Shown here in pieces: positions 1-7,427 of a stretch of 64,000 bases of DNA. Where the stretch lies: positions 1 through 64,000 of the forward strand of contig NZ_BAHE01000010.1 of NCBI RefSeq assembly GCF_000298235.1. The letters run 5' to 3'. A model generated the notes under the pieces. That model had not been told where the DNA came from and ran no database searches. It saw nothing but the letters and a program-made list of their open reading frames with translations. Both the position numbers and the translations under genes were made by a program. Position 1 is the stretch's first letter. Every line of letters begins with the position of its first letter. The stretch is from Gordonia namibiensis NBRC 108229. Lineage in GTDB: Bacteria; Actinomycetota; Actinomycetes; Mycobacteriales; Mycobacteriaceae.

Positions 1-76
1 GCTACGCACCCCCACAAGGGCTTTCACCAGCAGACTAGGTTCAGACTTTCCACGTCCACCCCGTCTCCGGGGCAAC
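1..76 (-). other. leader of a leftward transcript, probably the rRNA operon
   Basis: This stretch follows a -10 box (88-83) on the minus strand and contains no gene that I can support. Just after the -10 the strand reads GGAAGAGTTGCCCCGG, which resembles the GGCAGGGTTGCCCCGAAG start of mycobacterial rrnA transcripts. A small CCCC/GGGG hairpin follows. The 16S gene would lie to the left, outside the window. The identity is inferred from the promoter type and from the known murA-rrs adjacency in mycobacteria; no rRNA sequence itself is visible. Confidence 0.6.
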
Positions 77-82
77 TCTTCC

Positions 83-112
83 AGCCTACCAGACCTTCTC
101 TGCGACCCGCAA
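83..112 (-). promoter_or_regulatory. rrn-type promoter, proximal
   Basis: On the minus strand TTGCGG (112-107) is followed after 18 nt by TAGGCT (88-83), then by a GTTGCCCC discriminator region. This layout matches actinobacterial rRNA promoters. It would drive transcription leftward out of the window. Confidence 0.65.
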
Positions 113-283
113 ACCCGAAGTTGGCGACTCACAAGGGATCTGGCAACCCCGTACCGCGTCCGCAAGACAAGAAGTCCTGCAGTCGAAGTTCGGGGGCGGT
201 CTGCGCGAAGCCCGGTCTCCACTCCCCGTCTCCAGACCCTCTCAGGTCTTCCGGGGCGGCGCCGTGGCGCGCTGACTCGAAGA

Positions 284-312
284 AAGTTACGCAACCGTTT
301 CGCCAGGGTCAA
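284..312 (-). promoter_or_regulatory. sigma70-like promoter, distal rrn promoter candidate
   Basis: On the minus strand TTGACC (312-307) and TAACTT (289-284) are separated by 17 nt, close to the sigma-A consensus. It points the same way as the proximal promoter about 200 bp downstream. Tandem promoters are usual for rrn operons in this order. The stretch 113-283 between the two holds no gene that I can support. Confidence 0.55.
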
Positions 313-434
313 ATCGCCAGGTGGCCACCCGTCGCGTCGAACATCTTCGCAGGTCACGGTCTTCCGGCCTGCGACGAAACCGCCTGTCGGGCGTCCATTT
401 TCCGCGATCCCACGGATGTGACGTGCACCGCAGA

Positions 435-453
435 ACCGTCCTTTCGGACAGGT
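435..453. promoter_or_regulatory. palindromic operator candidate upstream of mftM
   Basis: The site reads ACCGTCCTTTCGGACAGGT. Its core GTCC-N4-GGAC and the flanking ACC/AGGT match the perfect 20-bp palindrome at 8819-8838 upstream of mno, and both are followed by a TACCC run in the direction of their gene. It ends 22 bp before the mftM start. A binding site for the locus's own LuxR-type regulator is the simplest reading, but this is inference. Confidence 0.5.
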
Positions 454-475
454 ACCCGCCCCCGGTAGGTCAGTT

Positions 476-1366
476 ATGCGCAGGTCAGGATGTTTCTACG
501 GTCGATTCATGACCATCATCGATCAGTCGACGACCGTCCGGGCGGAGCTTCTCGACTCATCTGTCGCACGCGAACGTATGCCGCGGATTCTCCGATCCGC
601 GCTTGTTCCCAGTGGTTTCGCGCGCTGCGGCCTTCTGTCGTGGCGTCGGGTGGCCGGCGTCCTCCAGATCGCGCACCCATTCGACGAGGAGACCATCTCC
701 GACTCGGTGGTCGTCGACGGCCTGGTGTCACTGGTCGACGCAGGTGTCCTGTCGGGGCAGGAACAGTTCGAATCCGCGGCGGTGGGCATCATCCGGACCT
801 CGGCGGGCACGTCCGCCGACGCGTGGTCGGCGTTCTACGACAACTCGATCCGCGAACTCCGCTGCGGGGCTTCGGCATTCGCGCCGGTGCACCGGCGCGC
901 ACGGTCGCTCGTCACCGGTTCGTCGGTGCTCGAGGTCGGTTCGTGCTTCGGATTCCTGGCCCTGGCGTGCGCGATGGACGGGTTCGAGGTGTCGGCCTGC
1001 GACATCTCGCCAGGCGCCGTCTCCCTGCTCTCGTGCGCATCGCGTCGACTCGGCCTGCCGGTCGACGCGACCGTCGGCGACGCGACCGCTCTCCCCTACG
1101 ACGACGACTCCGTGGACACGGTCTCGCTCATCCATCTGCTCGAGCATCTCGACGCCACCGGTGTGAAGGCGGCGCTGTCGGAGGCCCTGCGGGTGGCGAG
1201 GCGACGTGTGGTCGTCGCGGTCCCGTTCGAGGAGGAGCCCAGTCCGCACTTCGGACATCGTCTCCGCCTCAGCGAGAAGGACCTGCACCTCTGGGCACGC
1301 GGCGTCGGGCACTCCGGAGCCGAGGTGTTCGTCGACCACGGCGGCTGGCTGATCCTCACCCCGTAG
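476..1366 (+). CDS. mftM: class I SAM-dependent methyltransferase, MftM-like
   Basis: This 296-residue protein has the Rossmann methyltransferase core: glycine-rich motif I VLEVGSCFGFLALA with acidic motif II ACD, then VGDATALPYDDDSVD and SLIHLLEHL. MftM is known to methylate the glycan tail of the redox cofactor mycofactocin and, in Mycolicibacterium smegmatis, is encoded apart from the mft cluster beside mno-type dehydrogenase genes. The same neighbourhood is seen here, which is the main reason for the name. The start at 476 is preceded by GGTAGG six bases upstream; an in-frame ATG at 509 is the alternative. It converges on the response regulator gene with a 9-bp gap. The methyltransferase fold is certain; the substrate rests on context. 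Confidence 0.72.
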   Translation: MRRSGCFYGRFMTIIDQSTTVRAELLDSSVARERMPRILRSALVPSGFARCGLLSWRRVAGVLQIAHPFDEETISDSVVVDGLVSLVDAGVLSGQEQFESAAVGIIRTSAGTSADAWSAFYDNSIRELRCGASAFAPVHRRARSLVTGSSVLEVGSCFGFLALACAMDGFEVSACDISPGAVSLLSCASRRLGLPVDATVGDATALPYDDDSVDTVSLIHLLEHLDATGVKAALSEALRVARRRVVVAVPFEEEPSPHFGHRLRLSEKDLHLWARGVGHSGAEVFVDHGGWLILTP

Positions 1367-1375
1367 GACCGCCGA

Positions 1376-2062
1376 TCAGATGAGACCGCGCTTGCTGGCG
1401 ATGTACACCGCGTCGGTGCGCTTGCTGACACCGAGCTTGCGGATGATGTTGCGGATGTGGAACTTCACGGTCGATTCGGAGATGTAGAGCGTCTCCCCGA
1501 TGCGCTTGTTCGACATGCCATCCGCCAGCAACCGCAAGACCTCGCGCTCCCGGTCGCTGAGCGTCTCGGTGGCCTCCGCCTCCCCCGACACCGTTCGCAA
1601 CACGACCGCGGCACTGCGCGGATCGAAAGCACTACCACCGGTGGACACCGCCTGGATCGCACGAACGAGTTCGGTCGTGTCGACGTCCTTCACGACGTAT
1701 CCCCGGGCACCGGCGCGGACCGCCCGAACGACCAGGTCATCGTCGAGGAAGGTGGTGAGCACGAGCGCCGCGACCTCCGGGTGGCGCTGGGCGATGTCCT
1801 TGATCAGGCGCAGCCCCTCGTACTCGGTACCCGCGGACAGCTTGAGGTCCACGACCACGACGTCCGGTCGGCATGCGTTGACCTCGGCGAGCGCGGCGTC
1901 GTGCGAGCCTGCCTCCCCGACCACCTCGACGACCTCCTCCCGCTCCAGGAGTGAGCGCATCCCCTCCCGGAGCAGCGCATGATCGTCGACCAGCAGTGTC
2001 CGGATGGGCCTGACCTGCTTGCCCCGGCTGGTCGTGTCCCCGGCCGTGTTGTCAGTGCTCAC
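1376..2062 (-). CDS. mnoR: LuxR/NarL-family response regulator, MnoR-like
   Basis: The 228-residue product has a receiver domain (about 20-140: acidic pair D26/D27, phosphoacceptor D72 in VVVVDLKL, and a lysine in YVVKD) and a C-terminal LuxR-type HTH (LSDREREVLRLLADGMSNKR and onward). It starts with GTG at 2062, overlapping the stop of the kinase gene by four bases (GTGA), so translation is probably coupled. It is the last gene of the six-gene mno operon. MnoSR of M. smegmatis controls methylotrophic and diol metabolism through mno; the equivalent role here is inferred from family and position. The GTCC-N4-GGAC palindromes at 435-453 and 8819-8838 are its likely targets. Confidence 0.8.
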   Translation of the reverse strand: MSTDNTAGDTTSRGKQVRPIRTLLVDDHALLREGMRSLLEREEVVEVVGEAGSHDAALAEVNACRPDVVVVDLKLSAGTEYEGLRLIKDIAQRHPEVAALVLTTFLDDDLVVRAVRAGARGYVVKDVDTTELVRAIQAVSTGGSAFDPRSAAVVLRTVSGEAEATETLSDREREVLRLLADGMSNKRIGETLYISESTVKFHIRNIIRKLGVSKRTDAVYIASKRGLI

Positions 2063-3423
2063 GAGAACTCCCTGGTCGTCGTTCCGGCATCGGATGCAGT
2101 CGGCAGGATCGCGGTCAGCCGGATACCGCCCGCCCGCGACCGTCGTATCCGTACCTCGCCGCCGAGTTCGGTCGCCCTCGAGGCCATGTTCGCCAGACCG
2201 CGATGGCGTCCGGCGGCGAGGTCGCCGAGCGATGCGGTCCTGAGCACGCGTCGGAGGTGCTCGGGGTCGCCGACCCCGTCGTCGTCGACGGACAACGACA
2301 CCTGATCCGGTGTGTAGGTGAGCGTCACGGTGACCTCGGTCGCGCGTGCGTGGATCGCCGCGTTGAAGAGCGCTTCTCCGGCGATTCGGAGGAGCGCGTG
2401 CTGGACGTCGTCGGTCAGGTCGCGGGAGCGGCCCCGGATGCGGACCGCGGTCGTCAGGTCCGGCGGCATGTGCAACGAGCACAGTTCGGTCAGGACCTCG
2501 TGGACGCTCGGCGACGGCACGCTAGCGGCGTTGTTGAGTGCGTAGATGAACGTCCGCAACTGCTCGACCGCCTCTTTTGCGAGCCGGCCGGCCATCTTCA
2601 AACGCTCGAGGGCGGCCCCGTCGACGAGGTCACGGCACAGCTCGATCTGCACGCCCGCGGACAGAACCGACTGGGTCACCGAATCGTGCAGCTCGCGGGC
2701 GATCCGTGACCGCTCCTCGTTGAGGACCGTGGTGCGCATCGCGGCGGAGAGTTCGCGTTGCGTGCGTTCGAGCTCGTCGTTCCGTTCGGCCAGTTCCGCT
2801 GCATGGCGGTGGGTTTCAGAGAAGAGCTCGGCGTTGAGCAGGGCGACGATCGCCTGGCTGGCCAGGATCCGCAGGACCACGACGTCGGTCGGGTCGACGA
2901 CCCGGTCGGACGGCGTCCACGCCGACAGGCCGCCGACCACGTTGCCGTCGAGCTCGACCGGAACGTGCACGTGGTCCTCGGACAGGATCGGGCCGTGCAG
3001 CAGCGGCTCGTGGCCGCGCAGGATGTCGTTGAGACGGTTCAGCACCTCGTCGGGCAGACCGTCGGGCGGCGAGGCCGTCGCCGAACCCTCGAAGGCGTAG
3101 AGCCGGCCGCTGCCCGAGCTGATCAGGTGACGCGGCGCGGACCGCTCGAGCCGACCGTCGGCGAGGCCGAAGACCACCCACTCGGCGCCCAGGTGATCGC
3201 GTGCGGCCTCGACCACCGCGATGACCAGCGCCTCGGGCCCCTCGGCGGTGCGCACCAGCGCCCGCGAGATCCGTTCCAGTGCACCGACCACCCGGCTCAG
3301 CCGGGCCTCGACCCCGCGGTACTGGGCATAGTGACTGCCCTTGACGCTGCGGAGGCCGACGAGGCTCTCGAGGTCGGAACGGGCGGGTTCCCGCTCGGGG
3401 TCGGGGCGCGCGGCGCCGGCCAT
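2059..3423 (-). CDS. mnoS: GAF-domain sensor histidine kinase, MnoS-like
   Basis: This 454-residue cytosolic kinase has no membrane segment. It has a GAF-like sensory region (about 45-200), a short coiled coil (205-235), a HisKA_3 dimerisation motif ERSRIARELHDSVTQS with phosphoacceptor H246, and a HATPase domain with an N-box like EALFNAAIHA and a DDDGVG glycine box. It belongs to the NarL-type kinase family, which fits the LuxR-type partner downstream. The ATG at 3423 overlaps the preceding dehydrogenase stop by one base (TGATG) and has GGAGG seven bases upstream. Soluble GAF kinases often sense small molecules or redox state; the signal here is unknown and is presumably linked to alcohol metabolism. 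Confidence 0.8.
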   Translation of the reverse strand: MAGAARPDPEREPARSDLESLVGLRSVKGSHYAQYRGVEARLSRVVGALERISRALVRTAEGPEALVIAVVEAARDHLGAEWVVFGLADGRLERSAPRHLISSGSGRLYAFEGSATASPPDGLPDEVLNRLNDILRGHEPLLHGPILSEDHVHVPVELDGNVVGGLSAWTPSDRVVDPTDVVVLRILASQAIVALLNAELFSETHRHAAELAERNDELERTQRELSAAMRTTVLNEERSRIARELHDSVTQSVLSAGVQIELCRDLVDGAALERLKMAGRLAKEAVEQLRTFIYALNNAASVPSPSVHEVLTELCSLHMPPDLTTAVRIRGRSRDLTDDVQHALLRIAGEALFNAAIHARATEVTVTLTYTPDQVSLSVDDDGVGDPEHLRRVLRTASLGDLAAGRHRGLANMASRATELGGEVRIRRSRAGGIRLTAILPTASDAGTTTREFS

Positions 3424-4598
3424 CACAGGGCCTCCACATACAGATCGCGAATCCCGGCCGCCTGCGGTCGGCGCGGGTTGGTGGTCATGCACGAGTCCGC
3501 GAGGGCGTGCGTGGTGAGCCGGTCGAGGTCTTCGGCGCGAACCCCCAACGGCTTCAGCGACTCCGGCATCCCGACCCGGGCTCCCAGTCCCCCGACGGCG
3601 TCGGCAAGGCGGTCGGCGACCATGCGTGCGTTCCCGTCGGTGGACAACCCGATCGCCCCGGCGAGGTCGACGAAGCCGTCAGCGCACACCTCCGCGTTGT
3701 AGCGGATGACGTGCGGCAACAGAACCGCGTTGATCGCGCCGTGGGGCGCGTCGCAGTGCCCGCCGACCGGGTGACTCATCGCATGCGTCGCGCCGAGGAT
3801 CGCATTGGTGAACGCCATCCCGGCCCGCAGCGACGCCAACGACATCTCCTCGGCCGCGACCTTGTCCAGCGGATCGTCGACGAGCCGCTCGAGGTGGGTC
3901 CAGACGCCCCGGATCGATTCCAGCGCAAGCGAATCGGTCATCCGTCCGTGCGCGAGGGAGACATACGCCTCGACGCAGTGCGTCAGGACGTCCATGCCGA
4001 CCTGTGCGGTGACCTCGGCCGGCACCGTGGTGAGCAGTTCCGGATCGCTCACCGACAGGTCGGGTACCAGCGAGCGGCCGATGATGGTGACCTTGGTGCG
4101 GCGCTGCGCGTCGTTGATGATGCAGAACTGCGAGACGTCGGCGCCGCTGCCGGCCGTGGTGGGCACCGCGACGAGCGGCGGCAGGGGCCGGTGGGCACGA
4201 TCGATGCCCTCGTACTCCAGGATGTGGCCGCCGTTGGACGCGAGCACCGCGACCCCCTTGGCGGCGTCGATGACCGATCCGCCGCCGAGCGCCACGAGCC
4301 CGTCTGCGTCGTGCGAGTTGTACGCCAGGAACGCTGCGGTGACCTCCCCGGCGCGCGGGTTGGGCGACACGTCGAGGAAGGCGGCCGCGTGCAGACCGGC
4401 GTCGGCCAGCCCCGACATCAGCTGTGCATACCAGGGGGTGCCTTCCAGACCGCGGTCGCTGACCACCAGCGGACGGCGCATCCCGAGGCCCGAGGTGGCG
4501 AGCGGCACCTCACCGAAAGCGCCCGGTCCGAGCACGATCTCGGGGGCATGGAACTTGGCGACATGACCGGCGCTGCGTCGGCGCGTGCCACCCTGCAT
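3423..4598 (-). CDS. iron-containing (group III) alcohol dehydrogenase
   Basis: The 391-residue protein is of usual family length. It has the dinucleotide motif GGGSVIDAAKG, and metal-binding positions are visible in GMDVLTHCVEAYVS (Asp, His) and in THAMSHPVGGHCDAPHG (two His). It would oxidise an alcohol or diol with NAD-type chemistry. It is the second iron-type dehydrogenase in the operon and is clearly different in sequence from Mno. In the equivalent M. smegmatis region a dehydrogenase of this kind is linked to propanediol use; the substrate here is not known. The start at 4598 has GGAGG seven bases upstream, in preference to longer in-frame starts that lack one. Confidence 0.85.
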   Translation of the reverse strand: MQGGTRRRSAGHVAKFHAPEIVLGPGAFGEVPLATSGLGMRRPLVVSDRGLEGTPWYAQLMSGLADAGLHAAAFLDVSPNPRAGEVTAAFLAYNSHDADGLVALGGGSVIDAAKGVAVLASNGGHILEYEGIDRAHRPLPPLVAVPTTAGSGADVSQFCIINDAQRRTKVTIIGRSLVPDLSVSDPELLTTVPAEVTAQVGMDVLTHCVEAYVSLAHGRMTDSLALESIRGVWTHLERLVDDPLDKVAAEEMSLASLRAGMAFTNAILGATHAMSHPVGGHCDAPHGAINAVLLPHVIRYNAEVCADGFVDLAGAIGLSTDGNARMVADRLADAVGGLGARVGMPESLKPLGVRAEDLDRLTTHALADSCMTTNPRRPQAAGIRDLYVEAL

Positions 4599-4667
4599 CC
4601 GTTGTCCTCCGATCACCACGGGCCGATGACTCGCTGTCCGCGACCCGCACATCCGACGCTACTCACG

Positions 4668-6212
4668 TCACCTCAGCGCTGCACCAAGTTCATCACAGCG
4701 CGCGAGCATCTCGGCGCCGTCCCGCACGCTGACCACCCCGCTGCAGTGCTCGGCATAGTCGGCCATCGCACAGCCCGTCTGGGACCAGTAGCGCGACGGC
4801 TCCGGCGTCACCCACGCGAGCCGGTGCGCGCGTCGACCGATCTCGGCGACGAGGTCGGTGCGCGCGTCGAATCCATTGCTGCGCGCGTCGCCGACGACGA
4901 GCACCGAGGTACGCGGGGTGATGAGGTCGCCGAACTCACCCAGCAACCCGGCGAACATCTGCCCGTAGTCACTTGTCGCGGCCAGGTCGAGGCCGTCGGC
5001 GGCGAGCACTGCGGCCAGTGCGGCGTCGGCGGACGCCGCCCGGAGCGCCGTGGTGACGCGCACCGGACGGTCGACGAAGGCGACGACCTCGCACCGGTCG
5101 CCGAAGCGGTGCAGGGTCTGGGCGAGTCGCAGGATGAACCCGGTGACCGGCCGGACCGACAGCGAGACGTCGACCAGGACCAGCAGTCGCACCGGACCGG
5201 GCCGCGGACGCCGCCGCCACAGTTTGGCCGGCACCCCGTCGGTCGCCACGGCCGCGCGCATGGTGGCCCGGATGTCGAGGGTTCCGCGGTCTCCGGGACG
5301 GATCACCCGACGCGGTGCACCGCGCATGCGCTGGACCAGCCGGTGGCACGCGCGGTCGATGTCGGCCTGCTCGGTGCGCGCAGGCGCGGACTGTCCGAGT
5401 GCGTCGCCCATGGCGATCCCGGCCGCCTCGAGGCGTGCGGTGAACGCATCGACGAAGGCCGCGAGCGCCCGTTCGAGTTCGACGCGACGCGCGTCGTCGA
5501 GGTCGGCGTTCCCGTCGGTGCCGTAGGCGCTGCGGGGGTCGTAGGCGTCGAGCGCAGCCAGGATCGCGGCGGCGCCGGTCAGACCCAGCGGCGTGGACTC
5601 CACCCGGGCCGCGGCACCGGTCAGTTCACCCACGGTTGCCGAATCGGCGGAATCGATCTCGACCGTGTAGGTCACTCCCCCGCTCACCGAACCGCTGTCC
5701 GGGTCGACGCCGAGCTGCTCGGCACCGGCGGAGACGGTGAAGTCGTTCTCCTCGCGATGGGCGCTCTCGCCATGACGCTCACCCGCGTCGGGATCGGGCG
5801 CCATCAGGTCGCCGATCTCCTCGGTGTGTTCGTCGGCGCCGATGCGACGGGCAGCCCCTTCGAACTCCTCGTCCCAGACGACGTCGTCGGGGAGGTCCGC
5901 GGCGGCACCCCGCGGCCGGGGCAGATCCGCCTCCCGACCGGAAGGCAGGTCGGCGTCGAGGAAGAAGACGTCGAAGGCGTGCTCGAAACCTTCGGTCTCA
6001 TAACCGTATTTGACCGAGACGCTACGCAGGGCCGCGCGCAGCACGCCGAGATCACCGCCCCCGACGATGGCCAGCGTCCGGCGGATCTCGATCACCTCCG
6101 CGGGCGACGCCGCGACCCCGGCACCGCGCAGCGCCTGCCCGAACAGGACCGCGAGCAGGTCGAGGATCTCCGCGCGGCGGATGCTCCCCTTCGGCGGCGT
6201 GAGCACGTTCAT
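4668..6212 (-). CDS. VWA-domain protein, CoxE-like
   Basis: This 514-residue protein has a C-terminal von Willebrand A domain (about 335-514) with the MIDAS motif DVSLS (DxSxS), a later Thr (TSDYGQ) and Asp (GDARSN), and the CoxE-like tail WVTPEPSRYWSQTG. The middle is acidic and low in complexity. Such proteins pair with MoxR AAA+ ATPases (NorQ/NorD, CbbQ/CbbO, CoxD/CoxE, RavA/ViaA) to activate or insert metal into a partner enzyme. Its ATG overlaps the moxR stop by four bases. Lying between two metal-dependent alcohol dehydrogenases, it may help mature Mno; that is inference. Confidence 0.8.
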   Translation of the reverse strand: MNVLTPPKGSIRRAEILDLLAVLFGQALRGAGVAASPAEVIEIRRTLAIVGGGDLGVLRAALRSVSVKYGYETEGFEHAFDVFFLDADLPSGREADLPRPRGAAADLPDDVVWDEEFEGAARRIGADEHTEEIGDLMAPDPDAGERHGESAHREENDFTVSAGAEQLGVDPDSGSVSGGVTYTVEIDSADSATVGELTGAAARVESTPLGLTGAAAILAALDAYDPRSAYGTDGNADLDDARRVELERALAAFVDAFTARLEAAGIAMGDALGQSAPARTEQADIDRACHRLVQRMRGAPRRVIRPGDRGTLDIRATMRAAVATDGVPAKLWRRRPRPGPVRLLVLVDVSLSVRPVTGFILRLAQTLHRFGDRCEVVAFVDRPVRVTTALRAASADAALAAVLAADGLDLAATSDYGQMFAGLLGEFGDLITPRTSVLVVGDARSNGFDARTDLVAEIGRRAHRLAWVTPEPSRYWSQTGCAMADYAEHCSGVVSVRDGAEMLARCDELGAALR

Positions 6213-7300
6213 CGTCCCGCGTGGACCCCGGCGCTGCGGGCCCGGCCCGCACCGAACGCCCGCGCCGTGACCGATCCCTGCGGCGTCGTGCCGTCGACCC
6301 CGACCTCCGCGACGGGGGTGTCGGCGGCGGCCGGCGACAGCACACGACGGGCGAGGTCGAGGTCGGTGCCGAACTTGACCAGCAACGAGAGCAACGCGGC
6401 GTCGGCGGGAGCGGGGCCAGAACCGACCTCCGGGCGGGACCCGGTGCTCTTGAGATATGACGCAGCCCGGGCGGCGTCGATGACCTCGGCGATCGAAGGA
6501 CTCTTGCGCAGCGGCAGATCGCGGAGTCGCCGGGCGAGGTCGACGACCTCACCGATGACCTCGTCCTCGATGTCGGGCGCCCGCACCGCAACGATGGCGC
6601 GCTCGGTCTCCGGGTCCGGATAGTCGACCTGGAAATGCAGGCACCTGCGCTTGAGGGCCGGCGAGAGTTCACGGGTGTCGTTGGAGGTCAGGATCACCCA
6701 GGGCGACGACCGCGCGGTGAACGTGCCTAGTTCGGGGACCGACACCTGGCGTTCGGCGAGAACCTCGAGCATGACCGCCTCCATCGCCTCGTCGGTGCGA
6801 TCGATCTCGTCGACGAGCAGCACGGTGGGGGTGGTCGAGGTGATCGCGGCCAGCAGCGGCCGGGCCACCAGGAAGTCCTCGGTGTACACCCCGACCTCGG
6901 TACGCGCCAGGGCTGCCGAAGCCGCCGAAAGGCTTGTCTCCGCGGCCAACTCGGCGCTGATGCGATCGCGCAGCATCTGCACGTGCAGCAGCTGGCGGGC
7001 GTAGTCCCACTCGTAGAGGGCGCGCGAGTCGTCGAGTCCCTCGTAACACTGCAGGCGGATGAGCTCGCGCCCCGACGCCGCGGCCAGTGCCTTGGCCAAT
7101 TCGGTCTTGCCGACGCCGGCCGGCCCCTCCAGGAGCAGCGGGCGGTCGAGCAGCGTCGCCAGGTGCACGACGACCGCCAGCTCGGGTCCGATCAGGTATC
7201 CCTGCTCGCCCAGGGCGGCGGTCAGTTCCTCTGCGGAGGCGAAACGAGCGGTCTCGTCGGCATCCGCCAGGCGGGCCAGACCGGTGGAGGTGTGCGTCAT
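6209..7300 (-). CDS. MoxR-family AAA+ ATPase
   Basis: The 363-residue ATPase has Walker A GPAGVGKT, Walker B VLLVDEIDRTDE, sensor I LTSNDTREL and an arginine-rich lid region. The family acts as a chaperone that remodels or activates metalloenzymes and is named after a methanol dehydrogenase accessory protein. It sits directly after mno and overlaps the VWA gene (ATGA), giving the typical MoxR-VWA pair. The ATG at 7300 is preceded by GGAAGG about 11 bases upstream. Longer in-frame starts up to 7393 would add a low-complexity stretch and are less likely. Confidence 0.85.
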   Translation of the reverse strand: MTHTSTGLARLADADETARFASAEELTAALGEQGYLIGPELAVVVHLATLLDRPLLLEGPAGVGKTELAKALAAASGRELIRLQCYEGLDDSRALYEWDYARQLLHVQMLRDRISAELAAETSLSAASAALARTEVGVYTEDFLVARPLLAAITSTTPTVLLVDEIDRTDEAMEAVMLEVLAERQVSVPELGTFTARSSPWVILTSNDTRELSPALKRRCLHFQVDYPDPETERAIVAVRAPDIEDEVIGEVVDLARRLRDLPLRKSPSIAEVIDAARAASYLKSTGSRPEVGSGPAPADAALLSLLVKFGTDLDLARRVLSPAAADTPVAEVGVDGTTPQGSVTARAFGAGRARSAGVHAGR

Positions 7301-7427
7301 CGGGTCGCCAGACCTTCCTTCGTCGGATCGATGGGGAGCGACGGACCGCAGGCCCCGGGAGGGATCTCCCCTCCCGGGGCGCTGCTCCGCCACAGGCGTC
7401 GTGGGGGGTCGACGCCCAGGGGCATGA

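Noticed and set aside
121..512. Open reading frames of 63-115 codons on the plus strand before mftM
   Set aside because: Composition is Arg/Ser/Pro-rich with no recognisable motif, and they lie over the leftward rrn-type promoters.
3507..6623. A 1038-codon open frame opposite the adh and vwa genes
   Set aside because: It is antisense to two genes with clear motifs, is very rich in Arg, Gly and Asp, and has no domain; it is a by-product of GC-rich codon usage.
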